Part shown: positions 1 through 5,925 of the stretch, piece after piece
Position numbering within the stretch: the first letter of the stretch is position 1
Layout: every line of letters starts with the position of its first letter
Assembly (NCBI GenBank): GCA_900771325.1
Contig: CAAGNN010000133.1
Location: forward strand, 1-8,401
Length of the DNA: 8,401 bases
Origin: Kiritimatiellia bacterium
Lineage (GTDB): Bacteria > Verrucomicrobiota > Kiritimatiellia > RFP12 > DVOR01
Direction: 5' to 3'
Notes under the pieces: generated by a model
What the model was told of the DNA's origin: nothing
Seen by the model: only the letters and a program-made list of their open reading frames with translations
Databases searched by the model: none
Program-made: the position numbers and the translations under genes

Positions 1-6
1 ACCTCG

Positions 7-111
7 AGGTCAACCCGGGCCAACCTCAAGGTGAACCCGGGGCGGATAAAAATGTAAAGCGCCCCGGGGCCAAAACGAACCGGGGGCGGATGCGAGGTGA
101 ACCCGGGGCGG
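7..111. repeat. Cluster of GC-rich short direct repeats (AGGTGAACCCGGGGCGG family)
   Basis: The 17-base sequence AGGTGAACCCGGGGCGG occurs exactly at 29-45 and again at 95-111. A shorter relative, AGGTCAACCCGGGC, lies at 7-20, and a degenerate relative containing GAACCGGGGGCGG lies at about 77-89. The copies are all in one orientation but unevenly spaced (22 bases between the first two, 66 between the exact pair), so this is not a regular CRISPR-type array. I see no gene here. The cluster may belong to a dispersed intergenic repeat family of this genome, but one window cannot show that. The window starts inside or next to the cluster, so more copies may lie to the left. Confidence 0.6.
36..68. 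other. GC stem with AT-rich loop
   Basis: CCCGGGGCG at 36-44 is perfectly complementary to CGCCCCGGG at 60-68. This gives a 9-bp stem of only G and C with a 15-base AT-rich loop, GATAAAAATGTAAAG. There is no T tract on either side, so it does not look like a standard rho-independent terminator. It overlaps the first exact copy of the direct repeat, so the hairpin may be part of the repeat element. Whether it acts as RNA or DNA structure is unknown. Confidence 0.45.
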
Positions 112-172
112 GCGGTCTGGCGGAGCAGGCCGATGTACAACGCGGACCCTACAACGCGCCGGAGGCGCACCT

Positions 173-254
173 CTCGCGAGCGTAGCGATCACCTCACGGC
201 CCGCAGGGCCACATCACGCGGGTGTAGCCCGCACCGCTCGCGAGCGTAGCGAGC
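173..254. repeat. Direct repeat pair CTCGCGAGCGTAGCGA with interleaved mini-hairpins
   Basis: CTCGCGAGCGTAGCGA occurs exactly at 173-188 and 237-252. The right copy sits in a 12-base palindrome, CGCTCGCGAGCG (235-246), and can also fold as GCTCGC (236-241) against GCGAGC (249-254). Two further small hairpins lie between the copies: GGCCC/GGGCC at 198-202 and 206-210, and GCGGG/CCCGC at 218-222 and 228-232 with loop TGTAG. This makes a run of short, different GC stems. No coding potential is convincing here. With the repeats at 7-111 it accounts for most of the gene-free left end; the bases in between (112-172) show nothing I can assign. Confidence 0.55.
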
Positions 255-293
255 ACGACTGTCGCCCCCTACTCTGCGCGCGGGCGTGGAATG

Positions 294-302
294 TGGTATA
301 GT
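294..302 (+). promoter_or_regulatory. Probable extended -10 promoter of the htpG operon
   Basis: TGGTATAGT at 294-302 reads as an extended -10 element (TGn followed by TATAGT, one base from TATAAT). It lies in the only clearly AT-richer stretch before htpG. The place where a -35 box would fall with a 17-base spacer (about 274-279, CTGCGC) does not resemble TTGACA, so the extended -10 may compensate. Transcription would start near 308-310, giving a 5' leader of about 36 bases. No CIRCE inverted repeat and no sigma-32-type consensus is visible. This is a prediction from sequence alone. Confidence 0.5.
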
Positions 303-327
303 AGAAAGACGTGTTTGTAAAAGGCAC

Positions 328-335
328 GGAAAGGA
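328..335 (+). promoter_or_regulatory. Ribosome binding site of htpG, which decides the start
   Basis: GGAAAGGA ends 10 bases before the ATG at 346 but only 4 bases before the in-frame TTG at 340. That spacing favours the ATG, as does the family's usual N-terminus. Confidence 0.7.
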
Positions 336-345
336 TTGATTGACT

Positions 346-2223
346 ATGGCTAAGACTTGTGCATTCAAGGCCGAGATTCGGCAGATGTTGGATTTGGTGA
401 TTCATTCGCTCTACTCGAAGAAGGAGATTTTCCTGCGCGAGTTGATTTCCAATGCGAGCGATGCGATCGACCGCGCGAAGTATTTGGCTTTGACGGATAA
501 GACGATTGCCCCGGAGGCGCCGGCGTGGGGGATTCGGTTGGTGACCGATGACAAGGCCCATACGCTGACGATTGAGGATAACGGTCTGGGGATGAGCGCC
601 GAGGAGATGGAAGAGGCGCTGGGGACGATTGCCAAGAGTGGGTCGAAGGCCTTTGCCGAAGCGCTCAAGGCGGGGAAGGAGACGAATATCCCTGAGCTGA
701 TTGGTAAGTTCGGCGTGGGCTTCTATGCGGCCTTTATGGTGGCTGACGGGGTGACGGTGGAGTCGCTGCGGCGCGGCGAGGGGCAGACGGCGGCCAAGTG
801 GACGAGCGCGGGCGACGGGGAGTACACGATGGACGCGGGCACGCGCACCGAGCCGGGCACGTCGATTACCCTGCACTTGCGCGAGGGGATGGAGCAGTAC
901 ACCGAGGGGTGGACGCTGAAGGATTTGGTCCGCCGCTACTCGGACTTCATCGCTTACCCGATTACCTTGAAGGAGTTGGGGCGCGAGGTGAAGGAGGAGG
1001 AGAAGGCCAAGGTTGAGGAGGAGGAGAAGCAGCCGCTCAACACGATGGTCGCCCTCTGGAAGCGCGCGAAGAGCGAGGTGAAGCCGGAGGAGTATGAAGC
1101 CTTCTACCGGCAGACGCTGCACGGCACGGGCGAACCGCTCAAGGTGTTGCACATCGCCGCCGAGGGGACGCTGGAGTATCGCGCGCTGATCTTCATTCCC
1201 AAGCAGGTGGGGATGGAGATGATGATGCCGGGCAACAAGCACGGTCTCTCGCTCTATGTGCGCAATGTCTTCATTGGCGATGAGATCGAGGAGCTGCTGC
1301 CGAACTGGTTGCGCTTCCTCAAGGGCGTGGTCGATAGTAGCGACCTGCCGTTGAACGTCTCGCGCGAGATGTTGCAGGACGATGCCATCATCCGCAAGAT
1401 CCGCAGCGACCTTACCAACCGCGTCCTCAAGGCCCTTGCCGAGATGGTCAAGGAGAAGCCCGAGGACTTCGAGTGCTTCTCCGGCGCGCTGGGCGACTTC
1501 CTCAAGGAGGGCTATCACAGCGACTGGGAGAACCGGGAGAAGATTATTGAACTGCTCCGCTTCCGGAACCTCAAGGAGGGGAAGTGGACTGGCTTGAAGG
1601 CCTACAAGGAGGCGATGGGCAAGAAGCAGCAGGCGATCTATATGCTGACGGCCGACACCCTCGAGGCCGGCCAGCAGAACCCCTGCCTTGAACAGCTGAA
1701 GGCCAAGGGCTACGATGTCCTCTTCCTCACCTCGCCCGTCGACCAGTTCATCGCCGGTGACCTCTATGAGTACGACAAGACCAAGATTGTCTTTGCCGAC
1801 AAGGGCGACTTGGACCTGGGCGGCGATGCGGCCGCGCAGAAGGACGAGCTCGAGGCGGCCGAGAAGGAACTCAAGCCGCTGACCGAGGCCATTGCCAAGC
1901 AGTTGGAGAAGAGCGTCAAGGAGGTGCGGCTCTCCGCGCGCTTGACCGATTCGCCCTGCTGCCTGGTCCAGGACCCCGCGGCGATGAACCCGGCGATGCG
2001 CCGAATGCTCGAAGCGATGGGCCAGAGCGTGCCCGAGGAGAAGCGTATCCTTGAGCTCAACCCCAAGCACGTCATCGTCAAGGCCCTCGCGGTCGAGACC
2101 GACGAGGCGCGCAAGGCCGACACCATCGAGCTGCTCTATGGTCAGGCCTGCTTGGCCGACGGCACCCTGCCGCCCAACCCGGCCAACTTCAATCGCTTGC
2201 TGAACGCGCTCCTGGCGCGCTAA
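346..2223 (+). CDS. htpG: HtpG, bacterial Hsp90 molecular chaperone
   Basis: This is the cytoplasmic Hsp90-family homodimeric chaperone, which uses ATP to remodel client proteins, usually with DnaK. The product is 625 residues from ATG 346, close to the 624 of E. coli HtpG. The N-terminal GHKL ATPase domain shows LRELISNASDA (about 30-40, with E32, N36 and D40), DNGLGM (78-83) and the lid glycines GKFGVGF (120-126). The middle domain includes LWKRAKSEVKPEEYEAFY (about 237-254), YVRNVFI (304-310) and NVSREMLQ, where R340 matches the ATP-contacting arginine. The C-terminal dimerisation domain fills the rest. An acidic/basic linker, KEEEKAKVEEEEK, lies at about 216-228. An in-frame TTG at 340 would add two residues but is too close to the ribosome binding site. 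The gene is first in the operon and its stop is 30 bases before dnaX with no terminator between. All key motifs are intact. Confidence 0.97.
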   Translation: MAKTCAFKAEIRQMLDLVIHSLYSKKEIFLRELISNASDAIDRAKYLALTDKTIAPEAPAWGIRLVTDDKAHTLTIEDNGLGMSAEEMEEALGTIAKSGSKAFAEALKAGKETNIPELIGKFGVGFYAAFMVADGVTVESLRRGEGQTAAKWTSAGDGEYTMDAGTRTEPGTSITLHLREGMEQYTEGWTLKDLVRRYSDFIAYPITLKELGREVKEEEKAKVEEEEKQPLNTMVALWKRAKSEVKPEEYEAFYRQTLHGTGEPLKVLHIAAEGTLEYRALIFIPKQVGMEMMMPGNKHGLSLYVRNVFIGDEIEELLPNWLRFLKGVVDSSDLPLNVSREMLQDDAIIRKIRSDLTNRVLKALAEMVKEKPEDFECFSGALGDFLKEGYHSDWENREKIIELLRFRNLKEGKWTGLKAYKEAMGKKQQAIYMLTADTLEAGQQNPCLEQLKAKGYDVLFLTSPVDQFIAGDLYEYDKTKIVFADKGDLDLGGDAAAQKDELEAAEKELKPLTEAIAKQLEKSVKEVRLSARLTDSPCCLVQDPAAMNPAMRRMLEAMGQSVPEEKRILELNPKHVIVKALAVETDEARKADTIELLYGQACLADGTLPPNPANFNRLLNALLAR

Positions 2224-2245
2224 GCCCCACCCCACCCCTTCACCC

Positions 2246-2249
2246 GGAG
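2246..2249 (+). promoter_or_regulatory. Ribosome binding site of dnaX
   Basis: GGAG lies 4 bases before the ATG at 2254. The spacing is shorter than ideal, so initiation may be moderate or helped by ribosomes ending on htpG 30 bases upstream. Confidence 0.5.
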
Positions 2250-2253
2250 CAAG

Positions 2254-3729
2254 ATGGCCTACGAAGTCCTCGCGCGCAAGTGGCGGCCCCGCACGTTTGA
2301 CGACGTGGTGGGGCAAGACCACGTCACGCGCACCCTCGCCAACGCCATTGAGCAGGATCGCATCGCTCACGCCTATCTCTTCATCGGCCCGCGCGGTATC
2401 GGCAAGACGACCCTCTCGCGAATCTTCGCGATGGCGCTCAATTGCGAACACGGCCCGACGATGAAGCCTTGCGGGGTCTGCGACAACTGCAAAGGCATCG
2501 CCGCGTCCTCGGATATGGACGTGATTGAACTGGACGCCGCCTCCAACAACAAGGTTGACGACATCCACGAAGTGCTCGACCAGGTGCAATTCGCCCCCAC
2601 GCATAGCCGCTTCAAGATCTTCATCCTCGACGAAGTGCACATGCTCACCCCGGCGGCCTTCAATGCCCTGCTCAAGACCCTTGAGGAGCCCCCGCCCTAT
2701 GTGAAGTTCATCTTCGCGACCACCGAGGGCGACAAGGTCCTGCCCACCATCATCAGCCGCTGCCAGCGCTTTGACCTGCGGCGCATCTCCAGTGCGGACA
2801 TCGTCCGGCGCTTGCGCTTCATCTGCAACGCCGAGCAGATCACCATCACCGAAGATGCCCTCCTGGCCATCGCGCGCGGCTCCAACGGTGGCTTGCGCGA
2901 CGCCCTCTCCGCCCTCGATCAGCTCATCGCCTTCAAGGGCACCGATGTCACCGAAGCCGATGTGCTCGCCGTCTTTGGCCTCGTCTCACGCGAAGCGCTC
3001 GAAGGGCTGGCCGGTTGCCTCCTCTCCGGGGACATCGCCGGCATCCTCACGGCCGTTGACCACTTCGAGAGTGCCGGCAAGGATATGCGCCGCCTCACGG
3101 CCGAGTTGCTAACCCACTTCCGCAACCTCCTGGTCTACCAGCAGGCCGGCGAAGAGGCCGCCAAGCGCGATGTCACCGACGAGCAGCTCGCCGTCCTTAA
3201 GGCCCAGGCCGCGATGGCCCAGCCGCAGCGGATTGTCGACATCGCCGGGCAACTCTCGGAGATGGAAGCTTCGTTGCGCTCGGCCCTCTCGGTGCGCACG
3301 CTGATGGAGATGACCCTCATCCGCTGCGCGCGCCTGGCCAAGACCGTCTCGATGGATGAACTCATCCGGCGCTTGACCGCGCTCAAGGACCAAGTGATAC
3401 GACGTTTGGCGGCCGCCGCTCCGAAAGGTCCGGTGGCCGCCCCCGCGGCGCAACCCGAGCGCGCCGCACCCAGCGTTCCGGCCCCCGCGCCGAGCGCACC
3501 CCCTCCCCCGTCCGCGTTGCCGCCTGAGCCGGATGTGCCGGTTGTCGACGACCCTTACGCCGATGCCGAAGACGAGAGCGAGCCCTATTTCGAGGAGCCT
3601 CCGCCAAACGCCTTCGTCCCGGCCCCGGAGACCCCGCCGGCCCAGCCACTGAAGACCTCCGACGGCAAGTACGCAGACGAAATCCTCAACCTCACCCTCC
3701 GCCTCTTCGGCGGAAAAGTCATCTTCTAA
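2254..3729 (+). CDS. dnaX: DnaX, DNA polymerase III clamp-loader subunit (gamma/tau)
   Basis: DnaX is the AAA+ ATPase of the clamp loader, which opens the beta sliding clamp and places it on primed DNA. The 491-residue product begins with the typical MAYEVLARKWRPRTFDDVVG. It has Walker A GPRGIGKTT (45-53), four zinc-binding cysteines (C64, C73, C76, C79), Walker B ILDEVH (124-129), the SRC motif with R169 (168-170) and sensor-2 GGLRDAL (212-218). The collar domain runs to about residue 365. A proline- and alanine-rich linker (about 388-465) follows, then a short conserved-looking tail ending LRLFGGKVIF. The length is nearer E. coli gamma (431) than tau (643), and I see no large tau-type domain V and no A-rich slippage site. 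The protein may therefore be a single short form, or its polymerase-binding region may be reduced to the tail. ybaB starts 23 bases after its stop. Confidence 0.96.
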   Translation: MAYEVLARKWRPRTFDDVVGQDHVTRTLANAIEQDRIAHAYLFIGPRGIGKTTLSRIFAMALNCEHGPTMKPCGVCDNCKGIAASSDMDVIELDAASNNKVDDIHEVLDQVQFAPTHSRFKIFILDEVHMLTPAAFNALLKTLEEPPPYVKFIFATTEGDKVLPTIISRCQRFDLRRISSADIVRRLRFICNAEQITITEDALLAIARGSNGGLRDALSALDQLIAFKGTDVTEADVLAVFGLVSREALEGLAGCLLSGDIAGILTAVDHFESAGKDMRRLTAELLTHFRNLLVYQQAGEEAAKRDVTDEQLAVLKAQAAMAQPQRIVDIAGQLSEMEASLRSALSVRTLMEMTLIRCARLAKTVSMDELIRRLTALKDQVIRRLAAAAPKGPVAAPAAQPERAAPSVPAPAPSAPPPPSALPPEPDVPVVDDPYADAEDESEPYFEEPPPNAFVPAPETPPAQPLKTSDGKYADEILNLTLRLFGGKVIF

Positions 3730-3737
3730 CCCCGTTT

Positions 3738-3744
3738 GAAAGGA
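3738..3744 (+). promoter_or_regulatory. Ribosome binding site of ybaB
   Basis: GAAAGGA lies 8 bases before the ATG at 3753, which is near-ideal spacing. This supports 3753 over a second in-frame ATG at 3759. It is one of the clearer ribosome binding sites in the operon, fitting an abundant nucleoid protein. Confidence 0.7.
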
Positions 3745-3752
3745 ACTCCGTT

Positions 3753-4067
3753 ATGGGTATGTTGGACCAAGTGAAGCAAGCCATGCAGATGCGCAAGGAA
3801 GCCAAGAAAATGCAGGCCGAGATGGAAAAGATTGTCTACACGCACCAGAATGGCGGTATCGCCGTCACGGTGAAGGGCGACTTCTCTGTCACGCAAATCA
3901 AAGTCAGCGAGGAGGCCCTCGCCGAGGTCAAGGCCGGCAAGACCGACCGCTTCGAGACGATGCTCAAGACCGTCGTCAACGCCGCCATCGCACAGGTCAA
4001 GCAGCAGACCCAGCAGCTGATGCAGCAGATGATGAAGGACGGCAACTCGCCCTTCGCCATGCGCTAA
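3753..4067 (+). CDS. ybaB: YbaB/EbfC family nucleoid-associated protein
   Basis: This small DNA-binding protein of the YbaB/EbfC family forms dimers and coats or bends DNA in the nucleoid. It is 104 residues, a normal length for the family (about 100-110). The N-terminal part is a charged helix (MGMLDQVKQAMQMRKEAKKM) typical of the family. The central strands carry GGIAVTVKGDFSVTQIKV (about 34-51), and a long glutamine- and methionine-rich C-terminal helix (about 67-98) follows. Its place between dnaX and recR is one of the most conserved gene orders in bacteria and confirms the assignment. Family members have been linked to DNA repair and gene regulation, but the exact role varies between species and cannot be read from this sequence. 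Confidence 0.95.
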   Translation: MGMLDQVKQAMQMRKEAKKMQAEMEKIVYTHQNGGIAVTVKGDFSVTQIKVSEEALAEVKAGKTDRFETMLKTVVNAAIAQVKQQTQQLMQQMMKDGNSPFAMR

Positions 4068-4070
4068 GCC

Positions 4071-4688
4071 GTGCTTCCGGCCCTCGATAACCTCATCCAC
4101 GCCCTCTCGCGTCTGCCCGGCTTCGGCCGGCGCAGTAGCGAACGGGCCGCCTTGGCCCTCGTCCGCCGCCCCGAGACGCTCCTCGACACCCTCGTCCGAG
4201 CCCTCCAGGAGGCGCGCGAGAGTGTCTGCCTCTGCGCCAAGTGCGGGGCCTTCACCACCCACGATGCCGATCCCTGCCCCCTCTGTACGCGCACCGACCG
4301 CGATGACGGCCTGCTCTGCGTGGTTGAGGACCCGGCCGACATCCAGACCCTCGAGGCCGCCGGCGCCTTCAAGGGCCGCTACCACGCGCTGATGGGCAAA
4401 CTCTCGCCCGGCCGCCAAACCGGCCTGAGCGAACTGCGCATCACCGTCCTCCTCCAACGCGTCCGCCAGGAGCCCATCCGCGAGGTTCTCCTCGCCCTCT
4501 CCACCGATATGGAGGGCGAAGCCACCGCCGGCTACATCGCCGAGAACCTCCAGTCGCTCCCCGTCCGCGTCACCCGCCTGGCCTTCGGTCTGCCCTGCGG
4601 CTCGGGCATCGCCTATGCCGACCCGCTGACCCTGCGCCGGGCCGTCGCCGGGCGCGCCCCGCTCGACCCCGCGCCTCCCACGGAGTAG
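4071..4688 (+). CDS. recR: RecR, recombination mediator protein
   Basis: RecR works with RecO (and RecF) to load RecA onto SSB-coated single-stranded DNA at gaps, in the RecFOR pathway. The product is 205 residues, near the usual 200. It shows a helix-hairpin-helix start with LPGFGRRSSERAA (15-27), a four-cysteine zinc finger (C55, C58, C69, C72), a Toprim domain opening with LLCVVEDPADI (81-91, E86) and GRYHALMGKLSP (102-113), then MEGEATAGYIA (147-157). The conserved C-terminal region, GLPCGSGIAYADPLTLRRA (173-191), follows. The start is GTG at 4071, only 3 bases after the ybaB stop. No good ribosome binding site is visible, so translation is probably coupled to ybaB. The predicted N-terminus fits the family well, and no upstream start is possible without overlapping ybaB. 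Confidence 0.96.
   Translation: MLPALDNLIHALSRLPGFGRRSSERAALALVRRPETLLDTLVRALQEARESVCLCAKCGAFTTHDADPCPLCTRTDRDDGLLCVVEDPADIQTLEAAGAFKGRYHALMGKLSPGRQTGLSELRITVLLQRVRQEPIREVLLALSTDMEGEATAGYIAENLQSLPVRVTRLAFGLPCGSGIAYADPLTLRRAVAGRAPLDPAPPTE
4682..4685 (+). promoter_or_regulatory. Ribosome binding site of rlmN inside the recR end
   Basis: GGAG just before the recR stop codon lies 6 bases before the ATG at 4692. This indicates coupled translation of recR and rlmN. Confidence 0.55.
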
Positions 4689-4691
4689 CCT

Positions 4692-5750
4692 ATGCCCACG
4701 CCAATGCCCCAACCCGAAGTCCAGAGCGCTTACGGTCTGCTCCTGGCGGACTGGCAGGAACTCTGCAAGGCCCAGCACCTGCCCGCCTTCCGCGCCAAGC
4801 AGATCCTCCAAGGGCTCTACAAGGACCGCATTGCCAGCTGGGCGGACCTCACCACCCTGCCCGGCGAGGTCCGCCAGACGCTTGCCGAGGTCGCCCCCAT
4901 CACCACCTTCAAGGAGGTCGCCCGCACGCCCTCGGGCGTTGACGGCGTCACCAAGTTCCTCCTGGAAGCGGCCGATGGCGAGCGCATCGAGACGGTGTGG
5001 ATCCCCGCCGATGGGCGCGTTACCCAATGCATCTCCTCGCAAGTCGGCTGCGACATGCACTGCGCCTTCTGCGCCAGTGGGCAACTCGGCTGCGTCCGCT
5101 CGCTCACCGCCGGTGAAATCGTCGCCGAAGTGCTCCACCTCAGCCGCGCGATGGGGCAAGTGCCCAACAACATCGTCGTGATGGGAATGGGCGAACCCTT
5201 TATGAACTACGATGCGGTCCTCCGCGCCCTGCGCGTGCTCAACGCCCAGCAAGGCCTCAACATTGGCGCGCGCCACATCACCCTCTCCACCTGCGGCATC
5301 GTGCCAGGCATCCAGCGCCTGGCCACAGAAGGTGTCCAATTCGAGCTCTCCGTCTCCCTCCACGCTCCCAACGACGCCATCCGCTCGCGCCTAATGCCCG
5401 TCAACCGCCGCTGGCCCATCGCCGAACTGCTCGATGCGTGCGATGCTTACACCGCCGCCACCGGGCGCATCATCACCTACGAATACACCCTCGTGCGCGG
5501 CCTCAACGACCGCCGCGAACACGCCGCCGAACTCATCGCCCGCCTCCGCCACCGCAAGGCCCGCGTCAACCTCATCCCCCTCAGCCCCGTGGCCGAGTTC
5601 GACGGCAAGACCCCCTCCCACGCCGACTGCCTCGCCTTCCTCGATGCCCTCCTCAAAGCCGGCATCCACACCACCCTTCGCCGCTCGCGCGGCAAACAAG
5701 CCGACGCCGCCTGTGGCCAACTGCGCCTGCGCAAAGCGCGCGAAGGCTAA
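4692..5750 (+). CDS. rlmN: RlmN, 23S rRNA A2503 / tRNA A37 C2-methyltransferase (radical SAM)
   Basis: RlmN methylates carbon 2 of adenine 2503 in 23S rRNA, and in E. coli also A37 of some tRNAs, by a two-SAM radical mechanism. The 352-residue product has the iron-sulphur motif CxxxCxxC (C120, C124, C127) in VGCDMHCAFCASG. C113, seven residues upstream, matches E. coli C118. GMGEP is at 165-169, the SLHAPND region at 222-228, and the methyl-carrying cysteine is C341 in AACGQL, matching E. coli C355. The N-terminal helical RNA-binding domain spans about 10-100. Cfr, the resistance homologue, shares the cysteines, but the SLTAGEIV stretch after the cluster and the housekeeping operon setting favour RlmN. 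FCASG replaces the FCATG or FCSTA seen elsewhere. It starts 3 bases after recR and is the last gene before the terminator. Confidence 0.94.
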   Translation: MPTPMPQPEVQSAYGLLLADWQELCKAQHLPAFRAKQILQGLYKDRIASWADLTTLPGEVRQTLAEVAPITTFKEVARTPSGVDGVTKFLLEAADGERIETVWIPADGRVTQCISSQVGCDMHCAFCASGQLGCVRSLTAGEIVAEVLHLSRAMGQVPNNIVVMGMGEPFMNYDAVLRALRVLNAQQGLNIGARHITLSTCGIVPGIQRLATEGVQFELSVSLHAPNDAIRSRLMPVNRRWPIAELLDACDAYTAATGRIITYEYTLVRGLNDRREHAAELIARLRHRKARVNLIPLSPVAEFDGKTPSHADCLAFLDALLKAGIHTTLRRSRGKQADAACGQLRLRKAREG

Positions 5751-5824
5751 CCAGTCCAAGCGCGACCTGCTTAACACGCCTGTTCATCCCCGCCCAACGG
5801 TATGCCGTGGAGCGGAGATAAGTT

Positions 5825-5872
5825 TATGGTCTGCGCCTTGAGATCCAGAGGTAAGCCAAAGGCGAGGCCATA
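5825..5872. other. Long imperfect hairpin in the convergent intergenic region
   Basis: TATGG (5825-5829) pairs with CCATA (5868-5872). Inside it, TCT (5830-5832) pairs with AGG (5865-5867) through one G-T pair, and CGCCTT (5834-5839) pairs with AAGGCG (5859-5864). G5833 is bulged. The stem is about 14 pairs with a 19-base loop (5840-5858). It has no following U tract and directly abuts the terminator hairpin. It could be a 3' UTR structure that protects the operon mRNA, or part of a small RNA ending at the terminator. The bases between the rlmN stop and this stem (5751-5824) show no gene. Confidence 0.5.
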
Positions 5873-5910
5873 AAAGGCGCGGCACTCCGAGGGGAGCGCC
5901 GCGCCTTTTT
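5872..5910. terminator. Strong bidirectional rho-independent terminator
   Basis: AAAA (5872-5875) is followed by GGCGCGGC (5876-5883), one A-C mismatch, CTCC (5885-5888), a GAGG loop, GGAG (5893-5896), GCCGCGCC (5898-5905) and TTTTT (5906-5910). The 12 GC-rich pairs with a T tract on the right and an A tract on the left make it work on both strands. It would end the htpG-rlmN operon from the left and the repeat-protein gene from the right, whose stop codon is only about 16 bases away. Confidence 0.93.
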
Positions 5911-5925
5911 GGGGAAACGGGGCGC

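Noticed and set aside
7..111. Possible CRISPR array
   Set aside because: Only two exact copies of 17 bases exist, spacing is irregular, and no cas gene is present.
10..192. Open frame of 60 codons on the - strand in the left repeat region
   Set aside because: Its translation is built from the short DNA repeats (recurring RVHL) and has no ribosome binding site or family resemblance.
214..2640. Very long open frame (808 codons) on the - strand opposite htpG and the start of dnaX
   Set aside because: It is antisense to two unambiguous genes, and its protein shows only low-complexity Leu, Arg, Val and Gly-rich sequence with no recognisable domain. Long antisense frames are expected in GC-rich genes with strong third-position bias.
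3726..5363. Open frame of 545 codons on the - strand opposite ybaB, recR and part of rlmN
   Set aside because: It is antisense to three well-supported genes and rich in Gly, Ala, Asp and Leu with no domain. It is explained by base composition.
4692..5750. Cfr-type antibiotic resistance methyltransferase
   Set aside because: The shared cysteines alone do not separate the families. The residues after the iron-sulphur motif and the housekeeping operon setting fit RlmN.
5765..5872. Possible integron attC site (GCTTAAC followed by an imperfect hairpin)
   Set aside because: The paired core sites of an attC do not line up with the hairpin, and there is no cassette or integrase. It is better explained as a plain 3' UTR stem.
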